DNA of 64,000 nucleotides from Rhipidocladum racemiflorum (Eukaryota; Streptophyta; Magnoliopsida; Poales; Poaceae): positions 47,817,592-47,881,591 of the forward strand of contig CM070570.1 in assembly GCA_036346355.1 (NCBI GenBank). The letters run 5' to 3'. Numbering within the stretch: the first letter of the stretch is position 1; each line of letters opens with the position of its first letter. The position numbers and the translations under genes are program-made. Below are positions 54,000 through 64,000 of the stretch, piece by piece. The notes under the pieces were generated by a model that did not search any database, was not told the DNA's origin, and saw only the letters and a list, made by a program, of their open reading frames with translations.

Positions 54000-54255
54000 T
54001 ATCTGGTTGGGATTAAGTACCGTATTTATTAAGGGTATATATGAAAAGAGAACTCGTCATTAATCACATCTTGGTATCCTCATTGCTCAGCAGTGCTTTT
54101 ATGCTTTTCCTTCTAGTACAAGTTGCACAAATCTTGAAGCAAGCGAAGGGGTAAGTAAACACCATCTACCATTTATTCATGCTTTAATAGTTGTGCAACT
54201 TTTAAAAGGAAGAGCATAGAAGCACCTCTCTTGCTTTTTTAGGATGGAGGGAGAG

Positions 54256-55281
54256 TAGTAGTCACTGCCAGCTAACATCCCGGGATATCGAGGAAATCAT
54301 AGAGCATCGGTTAGCGGTAAAGCCCGGAGCAAAACCGCGCATACATCAACGCTAGCTTTCTTGGTCAAATTGACAATGCGTACATGATTATCGATAGATT
54401 GATATAAGTTGCATGAGTTACTTGAAGTAAGTACAGCGCATAGTTCATGAGTTACTTGTGGCCTATGCAACAGTAGCTCCATGCATTACAGTTTTTTTTT
54501 TCTTTAGTTAGTTACATGGAGCGCTACTTGATTTGTCACATGCTTGCAGTGTGCTCTTCCAGTTTCCGGGGAACCGCTATTTGCAATCTACAACTCCGAT
54601 TTGCACGCGTACGGCGAAGCTGATACCTCGTAGGATTCTAGCTCCATGGAGTAATCTGCTTGACGCTCTTGCGGATGCTGGCCTGCCAACAGACACATTT
54701 GCATTCCATGTGTTACCAGTAGTACTTTCTAGAGAATAGTGAAATATGCAGGCATTAAATGAGCAAATGTTCAGAGGATATGAAACAAGGATAAACTGAC
54801 ACTGGCGAAATTTCTGAGTCTTGATTTAACTTGATCTGCTAAGAACCGCATGTATGCTTCTTCTTCTTTTATTTCAGAACACATGGGATGCTGAACAATA
54901 CAGGATTTGGTAACCTGACAACCCTTCCGATTATTGGTCGATAATTGGCATTTAATCTGTCGGATTAATAACCAAACCGAACATACTCGTCTGGGAGATA
55001 AACTTGACGTGAATTTCAGCCTTTCAGGTCTAGAGCCTAGACTTCTACTACTAGCAGTCTTCTAGATACTATAGTAATTAATGAAGTCTTGCTGTGTGCT
55101 GCAAATTTTCAGCGGAGCAGATAGCTCGAGACTGACTGAAAAGGGTACGGGCTTATGTTCAAAGCGACATAGCGTACGTGCCTGGTTTTTGTTGGGCATT
55201 ACTTGTCACCGATGAATCGTTCAAGACGTAGCGCGTGCATACTCACCACTCACCGAACTTGAACAGTAGGGATTCAAATTA
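54256..55281. other. no gene recognised
   Basis: Short open stretches lack any family feature. A weakly similar repeat (acttgaagtaagtacagcgcatagttcatgagtt) is the only structure noticed. Confidence 0.35.
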
Positions 55282-55516
55282 CTCCCTCTGTCTCACAAAG
55301 AGTGCATTTCTAATGTTCAAAATTTATCATACAAAAAGTACATCTTTAGTCCGTAGGGCTCAGCTGTAAGTGTATGCATGCTCATTTAAGTGCCTGTGAA
55401 AACCAAAACACTAGCATGCTTATGTATAAAGTAATGAGGGTCATATTAGTCATTTACCTTGCACACTAATCTGTCTTAAAAAACCTAAAAATACACTCTT
55501 TGTGGGACAGAGGGAG
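55282..55516. mobile_element. Stowaway-like MITE (235 bp), TSD TA
   Basis: It runs from CTCCCTCTGTCTCACAAAGA to TCTTTGTGGGACAGAGGGAG with TA at both flanks (55280-55281, 55517-55518). The terminal 20 bp are almost perfect inverted repeats. Confidence 0.9.
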
Positions 55517-55518
55517 TA

Positions 55519-56674
55519 CGTACTAGGAAGTGTGGCAGAAACCCAGGTGTATGAATGCTCATGTATAGCATGGTTAATGTAGGTGACTAGGAAGACATAC
55601 ACGCACACACAATTGAATGCGTCCTCTAATCACACGCCTAGAAATACGACGGCCGAGAATAAATCCGCGACCTCATAAAGTTTATATTGAAGCACACTAG
55701 TATATGCGTAAATATGGACACCAAAATTTAAATCATTGATGAAGTCGTACACCCACAATTTTACCATCTTAAGAGGTGATTCTCTGCATAATTAAATTCT
55801 GATGGCACCATGACACAGAATGACATGTCATTCGGAAAATTTTCTTTTGCTGCCGGTAATCTAGAGTAAATATCTTTTTTTTCCTATTGAGTTCTCACAC
55901 TGACATGCGGTCTCAGCTTCCTCTTGTCAGTGAGATCGATAGTGGCAAAAACAAGACATGGGCAGCGTTTAGTGCCAAAACAAGCTATGGAGTATGGACA
56001 CAGTTTAGTGGAAACAAAATTCTCCCTATGTGGTAGAGTTAGCATACAAAATCTTTAATGCAATTGACTTGACGAAATATGCCGTGTTACATTATCTTTC
56101 GTCCCAAGAAGGAAAAAAGTTCTGATTTGCTTAAAAAAAATTGTGAATGTTTTTCTTTTTGAAAAATAGTCGAATTTCTAATTTACAATTTTGCTTGGAG
56201 ATTCATGCTCCAATCGGCAGGTCAGGGTGGTGTTTTGCTGGATTAGGATTAGAATTAGGGTTCATGAGGACCCGGGTTTATTGGGAGGCGAGGGCGGTGG
56301 ATGACCGGCGGTGGGTGGCGCTGACGGCGAGGCGGCGGTGGTGACGCTGGCCACGGGTCAGAGGAGAGCAGTGGGTGGTGGAGGGAGTGGGCACCAAGGA
56401 CCAAGGAGTAGTTAGGAGGCAGGGAGAGGTGGAAGACGGCGGCAAATCTGGTGGTGTTGTCGTCATTGGAGCCAGGGAAGGAGGGAGGCGGGCGGCGGTG
56501 GGGAAGGCAGGATGGAGGATGAGGCCTCGTCAAGAGACAGATACGGCAGATGGTTATGGTAGCCTACAGGCTTCGCCGACATTGGAGTGACATCGACTAG
56601 GTGGATGCGGCCGGGGGGGGGGGGGGGGGGGTTTACCAAGCAAAGGGCCACGGTGTTGGGAACGGGGGGATATA
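55519..56674. other. intergenic, with a G-rich stretch and poly-G run
   Basis: No gene is recognised. 56270-56560 is G-rich with ggcggtgg-type low complexity; its long open frames on both strands look compositional. A run of 19 G lies at 56613-56631. Confidence 0.45.
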
Positions 56675-57070
56675 TAAGGGTGGAAAAAAAACTCGAAACT
56701 CACAAGTTAAACGAGTGGTCGCAAACTCGGCTCGAACTCGTTCCTTAACGAGTCGAGTCGAGCTATGATTTGAACTCGTTTAGATAACGAGTTAAACGAG
56801 CTAGTTCGCGAGTTTAACGAGTCCTCCAAGTCGACAAGTATATCTATATATGTATGAGGCGAAGATGATAACACATGGCATACTGTATAGTCTCAACAGC
56901 AATCCTCCTCTTAGATGGCAATATCGAGTTTAACGAGTTAAATGAGCCAGTTTAACGAGTCGAGCCGAGTTGAGATTTGAGCTCATTAAGATAACGAGTC
57001 GAGTCGAGCTAGCTCGTTATCTTAACGAGTTTGATCGAATCGAGTCGAGTCGGTTCGTTATCCACCCCTA
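56675..57070. mobile_element. hAT MITE (396 bp), TSD GGGATATA
   Basis: The ends TAAGGGTGGA and TCCACCCCTA are inverted repeats with one mismatch. Perfect 8-bp direct repeats GGGATATA flank it (56667-56674, 57071-57078). Internally it is full of AACGAGTT / GAGTCGAGTCGAG motifs in both orientations. Confidence 0.92.
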
Positions 57071-57078
57071 GGGATATA

Positions 57079-57318
57079 TATATATCCGACGGTTTGAAGA
57101 GAGAAAAAATAGTCACATGTGGTATAGATAAACCCTTTACTTACATCTATTTTCCTCTTAACGAAAAAGTTAAAGCCCGGTTTGTAACACAAAAATTTAA
57201 TAGCAATTCGGATGAAATTTATCAGTTTCCTGAACATTCCTCTATTTCAATTGTGCCATCATTTTTACTTTTTTATAAGCAATTACCACAGTGGAGTACA
57301 AGTTTTTTTATTATTTTT
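57079..57318. other. no feature recognised
   Basis: AT-rich spacer between a hAT MITE and the 3' end of the DUF688-like gene. Confidence 0.35.
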
Positions 57319-58269
57319 TTAGAGGAGGGTGCAAATTCTATTTTTATTATATTTCTGAAAACTGCGTGATCTCGCTAGATTCAATTTTAGGAAAACAGAG
57401 CAAGGCAGAAAAAAGCAGAGGCAGGCGGGAACAATACATACCCACAGGTGAGATGTCGTAATGCTAGGGAGGCTACTGTTTCTTCTGAGCCTCGTGATCC
57501 TCACCGATCTCTTCGCGCCCTCCTCGCCGTCCTCCAGATCCTCGCAGCCATCATCTTGACGCCGGTGAGCTCCACGGCCGTGGTCATCACCGGAGTAGGA
57601 CAGCGACGAGGACGACGCCGAGGACACCGATGAAGCCGCTGGCGAACAACACGAGGCGTCGAGAGGCGCGGCGTCATGATCATGGCCGTTTTTCTTGCTC
57701 CCCTCCGCTACCGTGGCCTTCACCCAGGAAAAGAGGCCTCCGACGGCGCCCGGCTTCCCCCGGTAGGTCGCCGTGCTCCCGGTCCTCGTCAGCGGCCTCG
57801 GCGGCTTCTTGCCAAAGCCTCCGCCGTAGGGGCCCTGGAGTACGGTCTTGGGGGAGAGCGAGTACTCCGCGGTGGTCGCAGCCTGCAGCCTCGGCGGCAG
57901 CTTCAGCGGCACGGGGCGCGCCCTGGCCCCGTCTTCTTGATCGCCGCCGGCTGCGGCCTGATCGCCACCGTCAGCAAGAAGGGAGTTGCTCGCCGTGGCA
58001 GCCGGAACGCACGGCGGAGGGCTGGCCTCTGTTTCCAGCAGCTTGGGCTTCCCGGGCGCCTCCTCCCAGAGGAACGGCACCGTGACGGGCGGCCGGAGCG
58101 GTGGCGTGGGCGGCCCCGACGCGGAGTCGAGGTCCAGCACCTTGCTCGTCCGCGGCCGCGCTCGGACGAGGTAGAGCGCGGGCGGCAAAGACGGCGGCCT
58201 CTTGCTGTTCGTCATCGTAGCCTCCGTCCCCATCCTCTCACCAGCTAGCAATCGCTGCTGTAGCCTCAC
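57319..58269 (-). CDS. DUF688-like plant protein
   Basis: The minus-strand frame of 316 residues has in-frame starts at 58269, 58233 and 58215; the last (MTNSKRPPSLPPALYLVRAR) fits family-like N-termini best. The diagnostic segment PPLRPPVTVPFLWEEAPGKP (about residues 58-77) matches the V-P-F-x-W-E-x-x-P-G-x-P signature of the plant DUF688 group. Pro- and Ser-rich disordered sequence follows, with SWVKATVAEGSKKN and a Ser cluster. The end SVRITRLRRNSSLPSITTSHLW suggests that a real exon stops at a G|GTATGT donor at about 57441. The remaining hydrophobic tail to 57319 may be intron read-through. A TTTTATATTG element at about 58340 could be the TATA box. Function is unknown; the coding sequence is GC-rich and unbroken. 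Confidence 0.7.
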   Translation of the reverse strand: MRLQQRLLAGERMGTEATMTNSKRPPSLPPALYLVRARPRTSKVLDLDSASGPPTPPLRPPVTVPFLWEEAPGKPKLLETEASPPPCVPAATASNSLLADGGDQAAAGGDQEDGARARPVPLKLPPRLQAATTAEYSLSPKTVLQGPYGGGFGKKPPRPLTRTGSTATYRGKPGAVGGLFSWVKATVAEGSKKNGHDHDAAPLDASCCSPAASSVSSASSSSLSYSGDDHGRGAHRRQDDGCEDLEDGEEGAKRSVRITRLRRNSSLPSITTSHLWVCIVPACLCFFLPCSVFLKLNLARSRSFQKYNKNRICTLL

Positions 58270-58947
58270 ACAAGGCTAATTTGATTCGAGCATAGGGCGT
58301 CTAGTCTCCACGAGACAACCTTACGCTCTACCTCTCAATATAAAAGCTCAGTCACAGATGATGAGTGAAGCGCCAAGATGTGTCAGCATCTGCGAACAGT
58401 GGGGAGCGGGGGAGGAGCGTGCAAGTGTGTGTGACCTGATAAATTGAAGTCGTGAGTCTTGACTTGTGACAGTCACACGTCGTAGTAAAGGAATCTGGAT
58501 TTGTAGCTAGAGCTAACCACGGGCGAGTGGAGCAAAAGCCGCGCGCGGATGGAGAAACCGATGGAGTGGCATGCACGCGGGGCGTGCAGACTCTGCAAGT
58601 TTGAAGTTTTCAGCGCGGCAGCGGGTGGCCGACCCAAACACCGGAGACGCGTCCCAGCCTAGCTAGCTACCACGGGTGCTGCAGCAAAAGATCGTGGCGC
58701 GGCGTTGCGGTGGCGCTGTCACGTACGCCGAATGCACCGCTTCCCCACCGGTCTATCATGCATGCACGGGACAAGCTAACTACCCTCGCTCTCACCACGG
58801 GTCATACGCATTGGCCGCTGCACCCCGATCGTCCTCGATATCCACGGCCGGTTTGGTTGGTCCGGATATGCTCTGGGGAGCCTCGGCAGCATCCTCGTGA
58901 AACACAAGATCTCCAGCCATCTCGATCTGTGCGCTCCACGTAGGTCT
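58270..58947 (-). promoter_or_regulatory. upstream region of the DUF688-like gene
   Basis: No other gene is recognised. A minus-strand TATA-like box lies at about 58340. The distal part is GC-rich spacer up to a nested MITE. Confidence 0.35.
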
Positions 58948-58950
58948 TAA

Positions 58951-59482
58951 GACCATCTCCAACCATATTCTCTTCATTTTATTTTCTTTACTGTTCACTT
59001 TTCTCATTTTCATTCACTTTATTTCTTCTTATCTCCAACAGATTCCTTTTAAAGGGAATTGTATAAGACCATCTCCAACCGTGTTCCTTCTACTCTCCCT
59101 TTCCCTCATGAAGGGATTCCATTCCTTCCCAGCCCAACGGATTCCTTCAAGATTCCCGTGAAGGGATTCTCTCTCCCATTCCCTCTAGCAAGGGATTCTC
59201 TCTCCTTTCCCTATACAATTCCCTTTAAAGGGAATCTGTTGGAGATGAAGGTAAATAAAGGGAATGGGAATGAGGAAAGGGAATAAGGAAGGGAATGAAA
59301 TGAATGGAATATGATTGGAGATGGTCTAAGGAAAGGAGAGAGAATCCCTTGCTAAAGGGAATAGGAGAGAGAATCTCTTTACGAAGGGAATGCTGAAGGG
59401 AATCCGTTAGAGCGCTAAAAGGAATGGGAATCCCTTCGCGGAGGGAAAGAGAGAGGGGAAGGGACACGGTTGGAGATGGTAT
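58951..59482. mobile_element. Tourist-like MITE, outer copy of a nested pair
   Basis: The ends GACCATCTCCAACC and GGTTGGAGATGGT are inverted repeats with TAA at 58948-58950 and 59483-59485. The centre is split by an inverted copy of the same family. Immediate flanks (GCGCTCCACGTAGGTCTTA, 58931, and its reverse complement at 59483-59501) are also inverted repeats. Confidence 0.75.
59067..59326. mobile_element. Tourist-like MITE, inner copy, opposite orientation
   Basis: It runs from GACCATCTCCAACCGTG to TGATTGGAGATGGTC, flanked by TAA (59064-59066, 59327-59329). Its left half matches the inverted right half of the outer copy, and its right half matches the inverted left half. Confidence 0.8.
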
Positions 59483-59485
59483 TAA

Positions 59486-60063
59486 GACCTACGTGGAGCG
59501 CAGGAATTTCACACGAATCTCGTCGATCTTCGTACAAAACAGTTCGATTGCCGTAGGAGTCGGGAAAAAAAAATTCCCACATTCCAAACAAAGCCTTGTA
59601 AAACATTGCTCCTTGTCCTCCGTAATAAAATGGTTTTGTTGAGCACTTGTTTGTGGTATGCTCCGCCCTGTTAACCACGGCACTCGACCACCAAATGTGC
59701 TTTGTTCTTCCCAAACCCCTTTGGAGACTTTTGGTCCAGGCTGACGTCCATGGCCCCCGGTTTTCCCATCCTGTCAAAATCACACCACCCTTCGTTTTCC
59801 ACCGTTTTGATTAGCCATGTTGACTAATTCTCTCAGATAAAAAAAATATATATATTCCTTGCCGTTGCCTGAACGCCTGGCATATGCCCAGTATTCCAGT
59901 GCCATGGTAACCTGGCCTACGTACGAAATCATCGATTTTCATATGTGACAAACTTTGTTTTTTTAAAAAAAATTAGCCCTCTTTCAAACGCAAAAATAGC
60001 CTATCTCCGACTACGAAATCATCAGCAGCGACATGTGTCACCTGTTGCACTGTCAACTGCCGG
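59486..60063. other. no gene recognised
   Basis: Intergenic sequence; the short minus-strand open frame at 59415-59783 partly consists of MITE sequence and is not credible. Confidence 0.4.
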
Positions 60064-60129
60064 CAGAGGCGTATCTGCCGGTGGGGCACAGGTGGGCTGA
60101 AGCCCCACCCGCGGCCCCCCGGCTCCTCC

Positions 60130-60170
<41 letters not shown>

Positions 60171-60171
60171 C

Positions 60172-60217
<46 letters not shown>

Positions 60218-60539
60218 GTATATATATATATATAGCTTTAGGCGTTTAGGCCCGTTTGATCTGATTCAGATTTGAGTAAAACATTTGGGTAGAATCGAGA
60301 ATCATCATCGAAAACCGTTTGGTACGGTTTTAAATTCTAATAGAAACTGGTAGAAACGGGGTTGAGAGTGATTCAGCCACGGCGTGAAAAAAGAAGAAAC
60401 GTTCTGAGAAGAATTGTTTCGAATTTTAACCCGTTTAGCTGGGTTTCTCTCAGATTCTAGTAGAAACAACTCAGTTCAAGTTGCCAAACGGGACCTTAGT
60501 TTTAGCCCCCCTCGTTCCAATTTTCTGGATACGCCTCTG
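60064..60539. mobile_element. hAT element (476 bp), TSD ACTGCCGG, nested host
   Basis: It begins CAGAGGCGTATC and ends GATACGCCTCTG, perfect 12-bp inverted repeats. Perfect 8-bp duplications ACTGCCGG flank it (60056-60063, 60540-60547). It contains a (TA)n microsatellite (about 60130-60234) and a Tourist MITE. Confidence 0.92.
60249..60495. mobile_element. Tourist-like MITE (247 bp) inside the hAT element
   Basis: GGCCCGTTTGATC and GCCAAACGGGACC are inverted ends flanked by TTA (60246-60248, 60496-60498). Internal motifs (ggtacggtttta, tctaatagaaac) match the MITE at 37850-38088. Confidence 0.85.
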
Positions 60540-60547
60540 ACTGCCGG

Positions 60548-60869
60548 CGCTTCCTTTGTCTGAGATAAGGCTATTTCTATAATTACTTTCAAAAGGGACT
60601 TATATATTTTTTTAAAAAAAGTTAAGGGACTAGAAAAATGACGAAGTCCTTGCCTACGTGCAAGGCCAATTTCAACGAAATTGTCTCGCAGGGGGAAAGA
60701 AAACATGCGGTTTTGGTACAACAGACCATCATTTTTACGATTTACTCACCTGTTAGTATTGCTGAATGAATCAACTGAAACGTATGTCTGGAGTAGACTG
60801 ATCGGTCCGTATCAAGCAGCTTACAGGAGCATTGTGGGGCCTCTGTTTTGTGTCGTGGCCTAAAAGCAC
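60548..60869. other. no gene recognised
   Basis: Spacer between the hAT element and the copia LTR; nothing identified. Confidence 0.35.
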
Positions 60870-61142
60870 AAGGTCCAGATCATTAACTCTGTACTGGTTC
60901 AAGAGCTTTTGGGCAATAGCTTTGTTGTAAAACTTTGTCGTTTACCCGTGTCAATCGACAGCACGCCAATACAATCACATAAACAGAAGTAGAAGCACAC
61001 ACAATATATGAAAAAAAAAACTCTTTCATTAGGTAGATTTTTTTTTTGCATAAGGCAATACCCAATATATAGGAGAAAAACTCCTGGAGATCAATTCAGA
61101 TTCGCCCACCAATGCTTAGAGTTCTTCTATACAGAGACATAG

Positions 61143-61177
<35 letters not shown>

Positions 61178-61208
61178 TAACACTATATATATATATATAT
61201 ATCATAAC
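60870..61208 (-). mobile_element. Ty1/copia 3' LTR, minus orientation (far end uncertain)
   Basis: On the minus strand a purine-rich tract (CAATGGGGAG, about 61217-61209) is followed directly by TGTTATGATATATATA, the expected tract-plus-LTR arrangement. A (TA)n run and a duplicated ATATATCATAACACT (about 61171 and 61198) obscure the terminus. The other end was not found; 60870 is only a guess. Confidence 0.5.
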
Positions 61209-64000
61209 ACTCCCCATTGGGCAAATACCGCGTAATGCACATGTTTCATTAAAAACTCCTCCCAAAACCCAGTGAAAAAAAAGGAATAGAGAAAAGAGTA
61301 CATTGCACTCGCACTCCATGTTGCACTAGTTGCCTCATTAAAAACATTCATATGAGAAACTTCAGGAAAACTACTAAGGAAAAAAGAGCACAACTCATAA
61401 TCTTCAGGATATAAACTATAATCTCCAGGATCAAGCAAAATGGAGTTATGGTTCAGGGATTTACTCCCCCCTGAACTATGCAAATATCTAAGTCATCTCA
61501 TTCCAATGCCATTAACGCATATTTGGAAAGTAGACTTTGGTAAATATTTTGTGAATAAATCTACTAGATTTGCACATGACTTAGTTCATATTATCTTTAT
61601 CTCATCACTTTTCAGGAGTTCATGAGAATAGAAAATTTAGGGGCAATATGCTTCGTGATATTGCTCTTTACATAACCCATTTGCATCTGTGTAACACAAG
61701 TAATATTATCTTCATAGATAATCATAGGGGTATCAACGGTATTAAAACCACATTACTTCTGGATATGGCTAATGACACGTCTCAGCCAAATACTCACGTG
61801 AAGCTACAATATATGAGTGGTTGGTAGAAATAACTACCAATGTTTGCTTAAAAGACCGCCAATAAATGGCTAAACCACCTAAAAAAACACAAAAATCAAT
61901 CTTAGATTTGGCACTATGGGGATCAAATAGATAGCCAACATCCATATATCCCACCATGGTCAAGTCTTGGTTCTTCTGAAAAAAATAATCCAAAATCTTG
62001 AGTACCTTGGAAGTATATGAGTAAATCCTTGATACTAGTCCAATATCTTCTGGTTGTGACTATACTGTTTCATGCTAGCAAATTTACTGCGAATGCAATG
62101 TCAGACCTTGCGCAATTCACAAGATACATAAGTATGGGACTTCAAGTCCTAAGACTCTCATTTTCCATCCTTGGTCTAAGAGGGTTTTTATACACTTCTA
62201 GGGATCTCACAACCATGGGAATATTTAAAGGATGAGATTAAATCCAAATTAAATCTTTCCAATACCTTCTAGGTATAAATAGATTGGTGTACAAAAATTC
62301 CTTCTGGGAAATACTCAAGCTGCATGCCTAAGAAATATTTAGTTTCACCCAAATATTTCATCTCAAAACTCTGTCGTAAGGTAAGCACTTGTTTCCTTGG
62401 TTTCACCCAAATTTGATGACATTCAGTTCATCGATTTATACTGAGATGATATAAAATCCATTATGGGATTCTTTATGAACACACAGGGATAATATTCCTA
62501 TGGGGACAATATTTATTCTTCAGGAGGAACCACTAAGTCGGTTGTACCACATTCTCCCCGACTATTTAATCCGTATAGCGATCTCTTTGGTTTGACGCTA
62601 CATTTGTTGTGATTTTAGGTTTCAGAATTATAAATCCTTCAGATATTCATATAAATATATGTATCCAGTGACTAATATAAATATGTGGTCACGACATCCA
62701 TCAATTGCATTGATAAGTTTAAACTTGCTGCCATTGATATTAAATTTGATAACGTTATTCCACTCATTACTGGAGAACATGTTTTATCGTAATTGATGAC
62801 GGGTCTTTGAACCCTTGTGCTACAAGCCTTGCTTTATATCTCGCCACCTAGATATTTTCATTTATCTTCTGGATTAAAAATCCATTTGATCCTACAGGGA
62901 ACACTTCTAGGAGATGTTTGATCAACGGGACCAAGAACTTTCCTCTTATTAAGCGAGCGCTGCCTTAATTGCTTTTTTTCATTTTGACCCAATATGAGCG
63001 CTTCCGACACTCTCTCATGAACTTTGGTTTTGGATTCAGATTTTAGCAATTTTAGAGGTGAAATATGTTGACAATTGTAGTCTTTCCTTTATATAATTCT
63101 CCTGCATAACTTCATAGATATCTCTTCATTAATTTCTTTCAACTCCTCATGATTTCCCACAACGATAGAGTCTGGGTGTTTCGACTTCTCAGTGTTGGAT
63201 TGTACACGCAAATATACGTTGGGGTTTTCATATTCAGGATGGATCACTTCAGGGATGTTACCATCTCTTGGATGGCTCACTTCAGGGATTTTCTCAATAT
63301 CAGGTTGAGCTTCTTTCACTGCCACGGGTAGTGTTCTCATTTATTTGGTACTCTATTTCTGCGGATGTCTTTGTGGAATTGAGTCCCATGCACCTAGAGG
63401 CCTCCCCCTCATTTTGTCATGAGGGTCAAGAGTGGGTTCAATATCATTCCAAGATATTTTCACTCTTTCAGGTGCATATATTACTGGTATATAAGATCTT
63501 TTCGCTCCTTTATGATCAATGAAGGCATTTGGCAGCTTATTAGTTTATTTGTTACAGATTTATTATCCTTCAAACTTCAAGTTCGGTCTCTTTAGTGTGT
63601 GGAACTAAGAACTAGGCAATCGTTAATGTGGTATTTATCTCCCCTAATGCCAAAAACTGTCCTTGGTATAATCAGCGTACCAAGCCATGTACAGATCCCC
63701 TGTTATAGGTTCTTAGGTATTAAATAATTGATGGAGATTCATATCCTACATAGATCCCCAACTTCTGGTGATGTCCCATGGTGTTACGTTGTGGTGGAGA
63801 GATTGACATGTATACATCACAGTCAAATTTTCGCAGATGAAAAATACTTAATTCTTTTTCACACATTATCTGCAACGGGAAAATTTCATGATGTGCAGTT
63901 AGTCTGAATTGAATTAATACCACAACATGCAGCACTGCGTGGCCCTAACAACTAGTGGGTAGCCTTCTATCTTGCAGGAGTGGCCAAACAATAAATTTTA
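61209..64000 (-). pseudogene. Ty1/copia pol, broken, continues past the window
   Basis: Minus-strand frames give, from right to left, integrase end (SPPQRNTMGHHQKLGIYVGY, about 63790-63735) and linker (YLRVQSN, DSIVVGNHEE, 63230-63150). Reverse-transcriptase pieces (YLGETKYFLGMQLEYFPEGI, about 62375-62310; PMVVRSLEV) come next. RNase H (VGYMDVGYLFDPHSAKS, 61955-61905; TNHSYIVAS) is last. The catalytic Y-x-D-D region near 62445 reads as a stop followed by IDE. Stops and frameshifts are dense. The order and wording fit a grass copia element of Hopscotch/Retrofit style, an inference from memory. The beginning lies outside the window. Confidence 0.85.

Larger units (their letters stand above)
53407..54253. 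mobile_element. possible 0.85-kb Stowaway-like element with cargo
   Basis: The left end CTCCCTCCATCCTGAAAAAG and the right end CTTTTTTAGGATGGAGGGAG are inverted repeats differing at one position. TA lies directly at the left; at the right TA follows after AG. Inside are a small ORF and a tRNA-like sequence. Two independent Stowaway fragments would also explain it. Confidence 0.45.

Noticed and set aside
56255..56651. Pro-rich or Gly-rich frames around 56255-56651
   Set aside because: G-rich low-complexity sequence gives open frames on both strands; nothing resembles a family.
57448..58248. Plus-strand frames opposite the DUF688-like gene
   Set aside because: The minus strand contains the VPFLWEEAPGKP signature and unbroken frame; plus frames are antisense shadows.
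60022..60275. Tyr/Ile-repeat peptides in the (TA)n tract
   Set aside because: These are translations of a microsatellite.
1..64000. CRISPR arrays, bacterial operons, riboswitches, rRNA genes
   Set aside because: Spliced genes, plant transposons and MITEs show nuclear plant DNA; no evenly spaced short repeat-spacer arrays or rRNA-like sequence were seen.

Overview
The window looks like a grass (Poaceae) nuclear chromosome segment. The few genes have GC-rich monocot-type codons and GT-AG introns. They sit in AT-rich, transposon-packed DNA carrying the usual grass repertoire: Tourist and Stowaway MITEs, hAT MITEs, Ty3 and Ty1 LTR elements, LINEs and a large Mutator-like element (MULE). No species is assigned.

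Layout. 1-9072: a minus-strand Ty3-type retrotransposon (5' LTR 5592-9072, initiator-Met PBS, an extra ORF before gag, broken gag), interrupted in gag by a plus-strand LTR of the same family (1-3385). About 9969-25445: a decayed MULE about 15.5 kb long. It has related inverted ends, a subterminal ~70-bp tandem array and four plus-strand gene relics (MURA-type transposase with zinc knuckle, plant-mobile-domain gene, zinc-finger/coiled-coil gene, second zinc-finger gene). Solo LTRs have landed in it at 10803-12968 and 18842-22453. 25446-31883: the gene-bearing part, with an intact three-exon RKD-type RWP-RK transcription factor (27907-29226) and a small Tudor/Agenet-like gene (30913-31419). 31884-34554: solo LTR of another family. 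34555-46030: LINE relics, MITEs, a SurE fragment, and a TIR element carrying a PRA1 pseudogene that lies inside a LINE. 46070-53400: minus-strand Ty1/copia gag fragment and LTR, split by a solo LTR (48507-52116). 53407-61000: Stowaway, hAT and nested Tourist elements, a small membrane-type ORF and a minus-strand DUF688-like gene (57319-58269). 60870-64000: minus-strand Ty1/copia LTR and broken pol.

Four solo LTRs have target-site duplications: CAAGG, TTACA and AGAAC are perfect, and CGACC/TGACC has one mismatch.

The most interesting signal is inside the LTRs. All four ~3.6-kb LTRs, and the unrelated 2.67-kb LTR at 31884-34554, carry the same cryptic arrangement. A short coding-like exon ends at a GC-type splice donor (AG|GCAAG). 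About 1.2 kb later a small hairpin (GAGTAC...GTACTC) precedes a 3' splice site. A final exon then stays open for exactly 18 codons before a stop. The codon phase matches across the junction, and substitutions between copies fall mostly at third positions. This suggests a conserved spliced small acidic protein encoded within LTRs. The same LTRs carry arrays of 22-bp palindromes whose two arms change together between copies.
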